Positions 24,088-32,839 of a DNA stretch of 38,574 nt are shown here, piece by piece. Below the pieces are notes generated by a model that searched no databases, was not told the origin of the DNA, and worked only from the letters and a program-made list of their open reading frames with translations. Origin of the DNA: Iodobacter sp. Its GTDB lineage: Bacteria > Pseudomonadota > Gammaproteobacteria > Burkholderiales > Chitinibacteraceae. The DNA lies in NCBI RefSeq assembly GCF_025352645.1, contig NZ_JANXSO010000124.1, forward strand, positions 1 through 38,574. The letters run 5' to 3'. Each line of letters opens with the position of its first letter. Within the stretch, counting starts at the first letter, position 1. The position numbers were made by a program, and so were the translations under genes.

Positions 24088-26021
24088 AAAAAAACCAACA
24101 AGGCATGGCCACCATCCTCATTTTGCTGTTTGTGGGTATGGCCTTAACCGCAACCGTTTTAGGCGGCCACTTCTACGTTAAAGGCATGCAAGAGCAGCAA
24201 AGCACGGCGCTGGCCAGTACTCAGGCGCAGATGCGGGCGTGGCAAGGCTTAGATATTGCGCAATCTGTGTTTGCAAACATGACATCTGCCCAACTGCAAG
24301 CGCTTGCCACCGCCACGGCAGGCGGTGTACAAACCATTACCCTTACGGGTGTAAACAATATTGCATTACAAGTCACCAGCGCCCTGCCCACCACCAATCC
24401 CACTCAATTTAGTATTACAGTAACCGGCAGTGCAGCAACAGGCACTCCGCTGGCAGCCAGCTCTCGTCTCGCCGCAAATATCGTGATTACCCCAGGCTCC
24501 CCCCCCACCCCACCCCGCCTACTTTCAGGAGTGAGTATTGAAGGCGATTTAAAAATGAGTGGTGATATTAAAATTTTTGAGGGTGATATCAGTAATTTTG
24601 AAATCATCGTTAAAGGCGATGTCGATTTAAAATCTAATTCCATTACCACCTTAGAATCTGACCCTACCGTTATTCGTGCTACGGGCAATATTAATGTCGA
24701 ATCTAGCAGCGATTACGGACTACTTCATGCAAACGGCAATGTCACGATGTCTGGCAGTACCCGCGCAGATGCGGTGCTGGCGAGGGGTAATATTGTTCAT
24801 AAAAGTTCAAAAGACATTATTTATGCAGCAACGAATCAAGACCTCACAGTTCAAGCAGGCACAGTGCATGATTTATTAGTAGGCCAAACACTTATCATCA
24901 CTGGTGATGCAAAATTGAGCCCAACAGCGGGATATGCTGCTAAAAACTTTGACCCCGCCATAGTGGGATATACGATCCAAACATTAGCTCAATTTGATAC
25001 AGCAAATGGCTATGATGGCAGTACAAACAAACCTAAATATGACAAAGTTAAAAACCAAATCAATAAAACAGCAGCAAACTGGGTAACAACCCCAAATGTT
25101 CGCGAAGTAAGCGGTTTAGTTGTGAATATCCCTATGGTAGAAATAAATAGCGATGAAGCTTTTAATGCCTATGATTACAAAAGCCTAGCTAATTACGCCT
25201 TTACCGTGGATAAAGATAATAAAATTAAAGTACAAGTAAAACGTGTAACGGGCATCGCTGACGGTGATTATTTTCTTTGCGGTACAAAACTAATACCCAA
25301 CGCCAATTGTATTGGCCTTGATGCCGAAAGCAATCAAATTGCACTTACAGCGAGCGGCATTAAATACGATGCCAGCTTAAAAACATGGACGCTCGAAGCC
25401 ACAGACAAAACAGTAAAAAATATTGCACCTGGCATTGTTTGGTTTGAAGGAAACATCACTGCCAAAGGTACTTATTACAATACCTTTATTGCAACTTTAA
25501 CCTTTAAAAGCAGAGAAGCTCAAATTTACTCCCCTAATTATGCGGCTTTTTCTGGCATGCAAAATGGAACACGCTATGCCCCTCAAGGCTATTGCAATGA
25601 TACCGACTTTGGCCTTAAACCCTCTCAGCTATGCTCTACCAATACAACAAACTCATGGAATAGCGAAATTGATGGCGGTATTGGTAATTTTTCAGCCATG
25701 GCAGGCAGCCTTAATAAGGTAGATAATAAAACCTATGAAGGCGGCAATATTGCATTTCTAAATACCAATGAAATATTTGGCAATGTGTGGGCGGGCAATC
25801 TATATGGCACCGATGCGGAGTATGGTGGATCAATAACCCTACATGGCTATATTAAAGCGCAAGCGCGTGGTGATAAGTCTTCAAATATCATCAAAAACAG
25901 CACCACAATTGATCTAAAAAAACTACCGCCTAATTTCAGGCCAAGCACAGGGGTTATCAAGCCCGGCACTCCTGGCACGGCCCCAGTCTCCCCTCAGGTG
26001 CGTTGGGTTCGTTACCTTTAA
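24084..26021 (+). CDS. Giant PilX-like minor pilin with large C-terminal domain
   Basis: A 645-aa protein. The N-terminus (QQGMATILILLFVGMALTATV) looks like a PilX N-terminal segment, and residues 25-135 fit the pilin-like part. A Pro-rich hinge (GSPPTPPR, 138-145) is encoded over a C8 tract. Beyond it are repeated short strands of the type GDLKMSGDI, GDVDLKS, GNINVESS and GNVTMSGS, like bactofilin or beta-helix rungs, then a domain with two likely Cys pairs (FLCG/NCIG and YCND/LCST). PilX proteins are usually about 170-200 aa. I infer an exposed tip or adhesin function. The gene overlaps PilW by 4 nt and ends the first module. Confidence 0.8.
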   Translation: MKKNQQGMATILILLFVGMALTATVLGGHFYVKGMQEQQSTALASTQAQMRAWQGLDIAQSVFANMTSAQLQALATATAGGVQTITLTGVNNIALQVTSALPTTNPTQFSITVTGSAATGTPLAASSRLAANIVITPGSPPTPPRLLSGVSIEGDLKMSGDIKIFEGDISNFEIIVKGDVDLKSNSITTLESDPTVIRATGNINVESSSDYGLLHANGNVTMSGSTRADAVLARGNIVHKSSKDIIYAATNQDLTVQAGTVHDLLVGQTLIITGDAKLSPTAGYAAKNFDPAIVGYTIQTLAQFDTANGYDGSTNKPKYDKVKNQINKTAANWVTTPNVREVSGLVVNIPMVEINSDEAFNAYDYKSLANYAFTVDKDNKIKVQVKRVTGIADGDYFLCGTKLIPNANCIGLDAESNQIALTASGIKYDASLKTWTLEATDKTVKNIAPGIVWFEGNITAKGTYYNTFIATLTFKSREAQIYSPNYAAFSGMQNGTRYAPQGYCNDTDFGLKPSQLCSTNTTNSWNSEIDGGIGNFSAMAGSLNKVDNKTYEGGNIAFLNTNEIFGNVWAGNLYGTDAEYGGSITLHGYIKAQARGDKSSNIIKNSTTIDLKKLPPNFRPSTGVIKPGTPGTAPVSPQVRWVRYL

Positions 26022-26031
26022 AGCCTATATG

Positions 26032-26065
26032 GCCATCAAAACGTGCGGCTTATCGTTTTGATGGC
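26032..26065. terminator. perfect hairpin separating the two minor-pilin modules
   Basis: 12-bp perfect stem (GCCATCAAAACG/CGTTTTGATGGC) and 10-nt loop, 10 nt after the giant PilX stop. No T run follows, so it may protect mRNA ends instead of terminating. Confidence 0.6.
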
Positions 26066-26183
26066 TATCCGCGCTAGGCTGCAACACTCCCCGCTTATAT
26101 CTGCCAGTATATAATCAGGCTCAGTCCCCCCATCCTGCGTTGACTTAGTCTATAAAGACTGACGTCCTACCTTTAGCACCACC

Positions 26184-26723
26184 ATGCCCTCTACTCTATT
26201 TTACCCCAAGCGGGGCTTCTCCCTTATCGAGCTTCTGGTCACGCTGCTCGTATTAGGCATTGTGTTAGGCATTGCCATCCCCAGCTTTACCGGCATGATG
26301 CAGCGCTATCGCCTGCAAAGTGCGGCACTGCAAGCGCAAAATGATTGGCTATTTGCTCGCAGTACCGCGGTTAAATATGGTGGGGTGCATAGCCCAGCTG
26401 TTTTTTATATGGCAAAACGACTTAGCAACACCGATTGGTCACTGGCGGTTTGCTCAATTAATGCATGCCAAGAAGGCAGCACTTTGTTACGCCAGCAACA
26501 AGCTACTGAGCATAAAGGCGTAGAATTAATTGCACTTAGCGATGCCATTAAAGAAAATAAATTCCATAATTATAATGGCCTACCTAATTTCACCACTCTA
26601 CAATTTATTAGCTTTCAATCTGGACAATACCAGCTGCAATTACAAATTACCGCCACCGGCTTATCTACGCTTTGCCGCCCTAAGGGCAGTATTACTTTTG
26701 GCGGATATGCAGAATGCGTATAA
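26184..26723 (+). CDS. FimT/GspH-like minor pilin, second module
   Basis: A 179-aa prepilin with leader MPSTLFYPKRG and site G-FSLIELLVTLLVLGI, Glu5 present. The globular part has the GspH/FimT layout, with VCSINACQEGSTLL (Cys pair) and a C-terminal ITATGLSTLCRPKGSI, typical of FimT. First gene of the second module; the PilW-like gene overlaps its end by 10 nt. Confidence 0.9.
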   Translation: MPSTLFYPKRGFSLIELLVTLLVLGIVLGIAIPSFTGMMQRYRLQSAALQAQNDWLFARSTAVKYGGVHSPAVFYMAKRLSNTDWSLAVCSINACQEGSTLLRQQQATEHKGVELIALSDAIKENKFHNYNGLPNFTTLQFISFQSGQYQLQLQITATGLSTLCRPKGSITFGGYAECV

Positions 26724-27334
26724 ATATTTATCAGCAACGAGGCTTGTCTTTAATTGAGATGATGATTGCAACGGCAATAGGGCTATTACTTTTGGCAGGG
26801 ATCTCCAGCTTATCACTTACGCATTTATTTACCAGTACAGATACCCAGCGCAGTATTATTTTACAAGAAGATGCGCAAGCTATCTTGGCTTTAATTAGCC
26901 GAGACCTACGCCGCGCAGGCTATCATCCGCTTGAAGAACAAATGCCTAATATGCGTAAAATTTGGTTACTGGATTACAGCAAGAATAAGACTTGTCTATT
27001 ATATCGCTACCATAACCCTGATTTTCCAGATAAAGACGCACATGGCTTTCAATATACCGCATCAGCAGATGGCAAAGGCTTTATTAAAATGCTCACATCA
27101 AACAATGCCAGTGGATGCGATGATGGCACATGGCAAGAATTAAATAGTAATCGCAATATGCTCATTACCCAATTTAGCATTACCCCCTACCGTGCGTTTG
27201 AAAAAGTAGGTACAGAGATCAAAGAGGTGATTACTAATTTAGACATTGATCTAGAAGCCACTGATAATACAGGTAAATTACAAATACATTTAAACCAAGA
27301 CATACAATTGCGTAATCGTCCTTTTTTACAATAA
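26714..27334 (+). CDS. pilW: PilW-like minor pilin, second module
   Basis: A 206-aa prepilin with leader MRINIYQQRG and site G-LSLIEMMIATAIGLLLL, Glu5 present. After the helix comes ILQEDAQAILALISRDLRRAGYHP, the pattern of PilW proteins. Two Cys residues (KTCLLYRYH and GCDDGTWQ) may form a disulfide. It overlaps the FimT-like gene by 10 nt. The next gene, PilX-like, is 330 nt away across a palindromic element. Confidence 0.9.
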   Translation: MRINIYQQRGLSLIEMMIATAIGLLLLAGISSLSLTHLFTSTDTQRSIILQEDAQAILALISRDLRRAGYHPLEEQMPNMRKIWLLDYSKNKTCLLYRYHNPDFPDKDAHGFQYTASADGKGFIKMLTSNNASGCDDGTWQELNSNRNMLITQFSITPYRAFEKVGTEIKEVITNLDIDLEATDNTGKLQIHLNQDIQLRNRPFLQ

Positions 27335-27501
27335 AGAAGCCGGTTATGCCACTTCCTTGTTTTTTGTAGATTGTCTGGTTTATCAACTTCAAAGCATCTA
27401 TGTAATAAATGGCTTTATTTGAGCAAGAAGCATAATAGATAAATAAACCCATATATATTTATTTTTAGACAAACACAAGCTAAGTTGAGCTGTATCACTT
27501 A

Positions 27502-27612
27502 ATTTGAATATGGACGTATCTTGTAGGTTGGCGCTGAGCATGCGAAGCTCAACATTCTTAGCCGTATTATTGGGCTTCGTTTCACTCAGCACCAATCTAC
27601 AGCTATTCAAAT
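27502..27612. repeat. palindromic MITE-like element inside the pilin cluster
   Basis: Outer arms ATTTGAATA (27502-27510) and TATTCAAAT (27604-27612) are perfect complements. Inside them TGTAGGTTGGCGCTGAG (27522) pairs with CTCAGCACCAATCTACA with two mismatches, and GCGAAGCTC with GGGCTTCGT. The whole 111 bp can fold back. It occupies the gap between PilW-like and PilX-like genes; the rest of 27335-27664 shows nothing else. Confidence 0.75.
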
Positions 27613-27664
27613 CTAGTTGCGCATGAATACTTAGGCTTCTTCAAGACAGACTAAAGAGGAAAGC

Positions 27665-29002
27665 ATGCACGACTATTTAGCATCAGAAAAAGGCATTGCG
27701 GCACTGGCTGTCACCTTGATTCTTACTTTAATAGCGACCATTTTTGTGCTGTCTACCAATAAAAACAGCTATTTATTTCAAAAAACATCAGTCAATCATT
27801 ATCAGCAAACACAAGCCTTTGAAGCCGCAGAGGCGGGTGCGCAAGCCACTCTATTGCAGATGCGTAAAGATATTGAGGCCATTAATTCCAACAGCAATTA
27901 CGATGGCCTTATTTTAAAAAAATCCACATCCACAATAGCAGCGCCTAATGCTAAAAACTGTGGCTGGGATGATATAAGTAACAATGGTGATAGCTATGAA
28001 CATTCTGAGCAATTTAAAAGAAACAATCAGGTTTTTTCCAATAAAACCACCAGCCTATTTCAAAAATTAGACGCTCAAAGCATTAATACCGACAGCACGG
28101 CATGGCGCAGCACCGTGGATTTAGCCAACGGCATTGTCAGCAGCGAGGGCTGTGTGGATGTCAAAAGCACTAAAGGCCCTTTTTGTGCTGATATTGCGGA
28201 TGACCAAACCGCTGCGGTGGTGCGCCGTGGCTTTGATTTACCGCGTACGGCAATATTTAATCCTAAAAAAATTGCACTCACGGTAAAAGGCCATATTGAT
28301 ATGAGTGGCTCGATGAGCCTAGATCCTAATTCAGGCCAGCCCAAACCGGCATGTAATGTGTCGACAGGAGGTGATTTTGCTTATTGGGGTGCGCCACTTA
28401 CGCCCGATAGCACCAATAACACCCCTTTGGCCAAGCTATCTCATTTGCAACTCTTTAATGCCCTCTTTGGCATGAGCCCTGCCGATTTTAAAGCCCAAGC
28501 CAGTCAATATAATCCACCGCTAGGTAGCGATACCGTGACTGAATGCCCCAAAGCTGCTGGGCTAATTTGGATTAATGGCAATTTTACTCCCCCTTCAAAC
28601 TGCGAAATTGGCAGCAGCTACCCACACTTTGCGCCTGCCATCGTGGTAGTGGGTGGCAGTGCGGCCAATGCACTTACGGCCAATGGGCCAGGGGGTAACA
28701 CGGTTTCTGACAGCACCTTAATTAATGGCATGCTCTTTACCAATCACCTTTATGGCAGCCTACAAATACTAGGGGCAATGGCAGTAAATGGCGATATTGA
28801 AGGGGTTAAAAACGGGGTTTTTGATAGTAGATCAGGCGATTGCCTCTATGGCGCTTGCGCACACAACCCTGGCTCTGGCTCACTAGGATCGATCAATGTG
28901 GCCTACGATGAGCGCATGTTTATTGGGGCCAATTCAGGGGGCAATTTAAGCGGCAATAAGCTGGGCAGCTGGCATGACTTCTGCGGAGAAGGCAAATGCT
29001 AA
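27665..29002 (+). CDS. pilX: PilX-like minor pilin with enlarged C-terminal domain
   Basis: A 445-aa protein. The N-terminus EKGIAALAVTLILTLIATI is a PilX-type membrane segment, and the following QQTQAFEAAEAGAQATL is the conserved PilX helix. The globular part is about twice the usual size, with strand repeats (VKGHIDMSGSMSL, GSLQILGAMAVNGDIEG) and several Cys residues. AGAGGAAA lies before the ATG. It overlaps the PilV gene by 7 nt. Its repeats recall those of the 645-aa protein, so the two may be distant paralogues. Confidence 0.85.
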   Translation: MHDYLASEKGIAALAVTLILTLIATIFVLSTNKNSYLFQKTSVNHYQQTQAFEAAEAGAQATLLQMRKDIEAINSNSNYDGLILKKSTSTIAAPNAKNCGWDDISNNGDSYEHSEQFKRNNQVFSNKTTSLFQKLDAQSINTDSTAWRSTVDLANGIVSSEGCVDVKSTKGPFCADIADDQTAAVVRRGFDLPRTAIFNPKKIALTVKGHIDMSGSMSLDPNSGQPKPACNVSTGGDFAYWGAPLTPDSTNNTPLAKLSHLQLFNALFGMSPADFKAQASQYNPPLGSDTVTECPKAAGLIWINGNFTPPSNCEIGSSYPHFAPAIVVVGGSAANALTANGPGGNTVSDSTLINGMLFTNHLYGSLQILGAMAVNGDIEGVKNGVFDSRSGDCLYGACAHNPGSGSLGSINVAYDERMFIGANSGGNLSGNKLGSWHDFCGEGKC

Positions 29003-29694
29003 AGCATGCTGGATTTTCGCTCATAGAAGTGCTGATCACCGTGCTGCTGATCGGCATTGCCGCCTTGGCACTTAATGCACTGCAGAGCAATGCCATCAAA
29101 AACAATAGCATCGCGCAAAGCCGGAATGAAGCGCTGTTTTTAGCCCAAGATAAATTAGAAAAACTACGGCAAAGCAATCTTTGCCCACGCCGCAGCCCCA
29201 TAGTAGGGGGCATTACGGTGAGCGGCAGCGCTGGCAATGATCAAGCCGAATTAGAAAACATTGTGCGCAAAGCCACCGAATACCGCCGAATTAGTTTAAT
29301 CAAGGACATCAGCAGCCCTGCCAAAACACCTCCAGATTACGGCTGCCCGCCCATTGCAAAAAACCCACCCTCCGCCGCTACCCTGCCCGATCCACAAAAG
29401 CTGTATCAAGTAGAAAGAGCGGTGCAAGTAGTCTTAGACTGGAAAGACAGCTTTGGCGATAAGCAATACATCAGCCTTAACAGCCAAATCAACTGGTCGT
29501 CCCTTGGCGACTTACCCAGCCCTCCCGCCGACGCCTGCGATTATGCATGGAGCGCCAGCAAAGATTTACTCTGGGGCGCATGGGCTAAATCGGGTAATGG
29601 CCTGTATCAATGCACCATGGAGAGCGGCTGCCCCGCCAGCCCGATCACACCAGATGCCGCACAGGGATTATGGAAAAAAATTAGCGGATGTTGA
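28996..29694 (+). CDS. pilV: PilV-like minor pilin, second module
   Basis: A 232-aa prepilin with leader MLKHAG and site G-FSLIEVLITVLLIGIAALALNALQ, Glu5 present, the classic PilV start. ARNEALFLAQDKLEKLR follows in the same style (SRNEALFLAQDKLEKLR). The C-terminal half has several Cys residues (DYGC, DACDYAW, YQCTMESGC, and a final C) with W-rich repeats around DLLWGAW and GLWKKISGC. GGAGAAGG lies 5 nt before the ATG. Last gene of the pilin cluster. Confidence 0.9.
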   Translation: MLKHAGFSLIEVLITVLLIGIAALALNALQSNAIKNNSIAQSRNEALFLAQDKLEKLRQSNLCPRRSPIVGGITVSGSAGNDQAELENIVRKATEYRRISLIKDISSPAKTPPDYGCPPIAKNPPSAATLPDPQKLYQVERAVQVVLDWKDSFGDKQYISLNSQINWSSLGDLPSPPADACDYAWSASKDLLWGAWAKSGNGLYQCTMESGCPASPITPDAAQGLWKKISGC

Positions 29695-29765
29695 GTGCAG
29701 CGGGCACGGCATGCCAGCATAGGTACTAAGCAAAAAATTTATAATATTAATCAGTTTGCTAAATT

Positions 29766-29810
29766 TTAAACCACAGAGAACCACAGCGTTTCACAGAGGA
29801 AATAAAGCTT
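29766..29810. repeat. ACCACAGAG-type repeat, copy 3
   Basis: TTAAACCACAGAGAACCACA followed by GCGTTTCACAGAGGAAATAAAG. It shares the TTAAACCACAGAG start and GAGGAAATAAAG words with copy 1 (1681) and is nearly the reverse complement of copy 2 (1972). Only a left half is present. Confidence 0.65.
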
Positions 29811-29849
29811 TGGGCCTTGTAACTTTTTTAGCGCATATGGGGCTTGCCC

Positions 29850-30101
29850 CTACATGGCATCCATCTCCTGCAAAATCTTCTGCAACATGGCTAACGTCAC
29901 GCCGTGATACAAGTCGCCGCCGACTACTTTTACATTTGGCCCCTCCTCGCAAGCGCCCATACAAGGCAGGCGCATAATGCGTAAATCCGGCTGGCTTAAA
30001 GCTATGTTTTCTAAGGCTTGCGCTAGCGTTTCGCTGCCTCTGGCCGCACAAGATGCGTGCCCACTTAAACGTCGATTTACACACACGGTAATTGTTTTCA
30101 T
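29850..30101 (-). CDS. Thioredoxin-like [2Fe-2S] ferredoxin
   Basis: An 83-aa protein of the thioredoxin-like ferredoxin fold. Four cysteines are placed as in the family: C7, C18, C47 and C51, the last two in LPCMGACEEGPN. It carries electrons in the cytoplasm; the partner is unknown. It is alone on the minus strand and divergent from the decarboxylase gene, with 96 nt between the starts. The frame at 29791-30186 in another phase is only a shadow of this gene. Confidence 0.88.
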   Translation of the reverse strand: MKTITVCVNRRLSGHASCAARGSETLAQALENIALSQPDLRIMRLPCMGACEEGPNVKVVGGDLYHGVTLAMLQKILQEMDAM

Positions 30102-30197
30102 TTTTGGTCACATAGTGAAGCATTTTAGGATTAATATACGCGCCTTTCCGGCTTTGCCGTCCTTTGTACTGTTTGTGCGTTTGCAAGGATTTTGCCC

Positions 30198-32462
30198 ATG
30201 CGTTTTTACTTTCCCATCATCATCATCGATGAAGATTTCCGCACCGAGAACACCAGTGGTTCCGGTATTCGTGAATTAGCGGCGGCCATTGAGGCCGAGG
30301 GCAGAGACGTAGTGGGTTACACCAGCTACGGTGATCTAACCTCCTTCGCTCAGCAGCAAAGCCGTGCATCCGGTTTTATTTTATCGATTGATGATGAAGA
30401 ATTCGGTGGCGGCTCCGCCGAAGAAACCCACGAAGCGCTCACCAGCCTGCGCAGCTTTGTGGCAGAGATTCGCCGCCGCAATCCCGACATCCCCATTTAT
30501 ATCTATGGTGAAACCCGCACTTCACGCCACATTCCTAATGATGTGTTGCGCGAATTACACGGTTTTATTCATATGCACGAAGACACGCCAGAATTCGTCG
30601 CCCGCCATATTATCCGCGAAGCAAAAAGCTACCTGGATACCTTGGCCCCGCCGTTTTTCCGCGCACTGACCAATTACGCCCAAGATGGCTCTTATAGCTG
30701 GCACTGCCCGGGGCACTCAGGTGGCGTGGCGTTTTTGAAATCGCCGGTTGGACAAATGTTTCACCAATTCTTTGGCGAAAACATGCTACGTGCCGACGTG
30801 TGTAATGCGGTAGAAGAACTAGGCCAATTACTGGACCATACCGGCCCGATTGCCGCTTCCGAGCGCAACGCTGCACGCATTTTTAATGCCGACCACTTAT
30901 TCTTTGTGACCAACGGCACCTCCACCTCCAACAAAATCGTTTGGCACTCCACCGTCGCTCCCGGTGATGTGGTGGTGGTGGATCGTAACTGCCACAAATC
31001 GATTCTGCATTCCATCATGATGATGGGCGCGGTGCCGGTATTTTTGATGCCAACCCGCAATCATTACGGCATTATCGGCCCGATTCCAAAAAGCGAATTT
31101 GAGCCAGCAAACATCCGCAAAAAGATGATGGATAATCCCTTCGCGCGCGAAAAACTACTGGCCGATCCTAATTTCAAGCCGCGTATTCTGACCATTACTC
31201 AGTCAACTTACGACGGCATTATGTATAACGTCGAAGAAATCAAAGGCATGCTCGATGGCGAAATCGACAGCTTGCACTTTGATGAAGCATGGCTGCCACA
31301 CGCCGCTTTCCACGAGTTTTACGGTGATTACCACGCCATTGGCGAAGACCGCCCACGCTGCAAAGAATCGATGGTGTTCTCCACCCAATCCACGCATAAG
31401 CTACTGGCAGGCTTAAGCCAAGCTTCGCAGATTCTGATTCAAGATCCAGAAAATCGTAAGCTAGATCGTGATTTATTTAACGAAGCTTACTTAATGCACA
31501 CCTCCACCAGCCCGCAATACTCCATCATTGCCTCTTGCGATGTGGCAGCGGCCATGATGGAAGCACCAGGCGGCACCGCTCTGGTTGAAGAATCCTTGGT
31601 TGAAGCACTGGATTTCCGCCGTGCCATGCGCAAAGTGAACGAAGAGTACGGTGACGAATGGTGGTTTACCGTGTGGGGCCCAGATGATCTAACCGATGAA
31701 GGCTTGGATCACCGCGATGCTTGGATGCTGAAATCTGGCGACAACTGGCACGGCTTTGGCGATATCGCCGACGGCTTTAATATGCTCGACCCGATCAAGG
31801 CCACCATCCTGACTCCGGGCTTAGATTTAGACGGCAAGTTCTCTGACGAAGGGATTCCAGCCAGCATTATCACCAAGTATTTGGCTGAGCACGGCGTGGT
31901 GATTGAAAAGTGTGGCCTTTATTCCTTCTTTATTATGTTTACCATCGGCATTACCAAGGGCCGCTGGAACACTCTCGTGGCCGCCTTACAGCAATTCAAA
32001 GACGATTACGATAAAAATGCCCCGCTATGGCGCATTCTGCCGAAATTTATTGCCCAATATCCGCAATACGAGCGCATTGGCCTTAAAGATCTGTGTCAGC
32101 AAATCCACGGCATTTATCGCTCCCATGATGTAGCACGACTGACGACCGATATGTATTTATCCAATATGGAACCGGCAATGAAGCCTGCCAAGGCTTTCGC
32201 CAAAATGGCGCACCGTGAGATCGACCGCGTCGCCATCGACGAGCTAGAAGGCCGCATCACCGCCGTGATGCTGACTCCATACCCGCCAGGTATTCCGCTA
32301 TTAATTCCAGGCGAAGTATTTAACAAGACGATTGTTGATTACCTCAAATTTGCCCGCGATTTTAACCAGCGCTTCCCAGGCTTTGAAACCTATATCCACG
32401 GCTTGGTAGCAGATAAGAGCAGCGGTGAAACCCGCTACTTTATGGATTGTGTAAGGCTGTAA
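30198..32462 (+). CDS. Acid-stress-type arginine/lysine/ornithine decarboxylase
   Basis: A PLP enzyme of fold type III-like Orn/Lys/Arg decarboxylases that consumes a proton while decarboxylating a basic amino acid. At 754 aa it matches E. coli AdiA (756 aa): N-terminal wing domain (about 1-125), PLP core with VVVDRNCHKSI, HFDEAW and STHKLLAGLSQAS (PLP lysine K401), and a C-terminal domain with PYPPGIPLLIPGE. Whole stretches agree with AdiA, but specificity for Arg, Lys or Orn is not decided by what I can see. The start is the ATG at 30198 with AAGGA 8 nt upstream; the TTG at 30192 is unlikely. No antiporter gene is adjacent. Confidence 0.92.
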   Translation: MRFYFPIIIIDEDFRTENTSGSGIRELAAAIEAEGRDVVGYTSYGDLTSFAQQQSRASGFILSIDDEEFGGGSAEETHEALTSLRSFVAEIRRRNPDIPIYIYGETRTSRHIPNDVLRELHGFIHMHEDTPEFVARHIIREAKSYLDTLAPPFFRALTNYAQDGSYSWHCPGHSGGVAFLKSPVGQMFHQFFGENMLRADVCNAVEELGQLLDHTGPIAASERNAARIFNADHLFFVTNGTSTSNKIVWHSTVAPGDVVVVDRNCHKSILHSIMMMGAVPVFLMPTRNHYGIIGPIPKSEFEPANIRKKMMDNPFAREKLLADPNFKPRILTITQSTYDGIMYNVEEIKGMLDGEIDSLHFDEAWLPHAAFHEFYGDYHAIGEDRPRCKESMVFSTQSTHKLLAGLSQASQILIQDPENRKLDRDLFNEAYLMHTSTSPQYSIIASCDVAAAMMEAPGGTALVEESLVEALDFRRAMRKVNEEYGDEWWFTVWGPDDLTDEGLDHRDAWMLKSGDNWHGFGDIADGFNMLDPIKATILTPGLDLDGKFSDEGIPASIITKYLAEHGVVIEKCGLYSFFIMFTIGITKGRWNTLVAALQQFKDDYDKNAPLWRILPKFIAQYPQYERIGLKDLCQQIHGIYRSHDVARLTTDMYLSNMEPAMKPAKAFAKMAHREIDRVAIDELEGRITAVMLTPYPPGIPLLIPGEVFNKTIVDYLKFARDFNQRFPGFETYIHGLVADKSSGETRYFMDCVRL

Positions 32463-32480
32463 TAAACCAAACCCAAATCT

Positions 32481-32510
32481 TGCACCACGGAGAAGCACGA
32501 AGAAAATGAA
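32481..32510. repeat. ACCACGGAG-type repeat, left end
   Basis: TGCACCACGGAGAAGCACGA, a variant of the ACCACAGAG family. With the right end at 32693-32740 it brackets about 260 bp and forms the inverted ends of a composite element. Confidence 0.6.
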
Positions 32511-32605
32511 CTTAGCTTATTCGACGAGCGAAGTAATCGGCTATTGCCAAATAGTCTTGCGATAAAACACTGCGTCCTAAATCCACAATCCCCGCATACC
32601 TTTAA

Positions 32606-32636
32606 CGGGAATCCAGCTACAGAGTCTGGATTCCCG
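32606..32636. repeat. GGGAATCCAG inverted repeat
   Basis: 11-bp perfect stem CGGGAATCCAG/CTGGATTCCCG with a 9-nt loop. GGGAATCCAG-type repeats are common between genes in beta- and gamma-proteobacteria. It lies inside the ACCACGGAG-bounded element. Confidence 0.65.
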
Positions 32637-32692
32637 CCACAAGCATTCGGGAATGATGCGCGGGGTTTCGTGTGAGCTTACTCATCAGCTTA

Positions 32693-32740
32693 GTTTTTTT
32701 CCGTGTAACTCCGTGTTCTCTGCGCCCTCCGTGGTTCAGG
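32693..32740. repeat. ACCACGGAG-type repeat, right end
   Basis: A T run, then CCGTGTAACTCCGTGTTCTC, and CCCTCCGTGGTTCAGG. It mirrors the left end at 32481 and resembles copy 2 at 1972. No gene is seen in 32463-32839. Confidence 0.6.
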
Positions 32741-32839
32741 ACTTGGGTTTTGACCCTGCATTAAGTAAGGTATCCCCTAGGTATTTTCGCAATCAAAGGC
32801 TACAAACAAGGAAAGCCTCCTTGAAGCTGGAGTATTGCG

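Noticed and set aside
29791-30186. 131-codon minus-strand frame over the ferredoxin gene
   Set aside because: The shorter frame at 29850-30101 has the four family cysteines. The longer frame has no domain and runs into a dispersed repeat.
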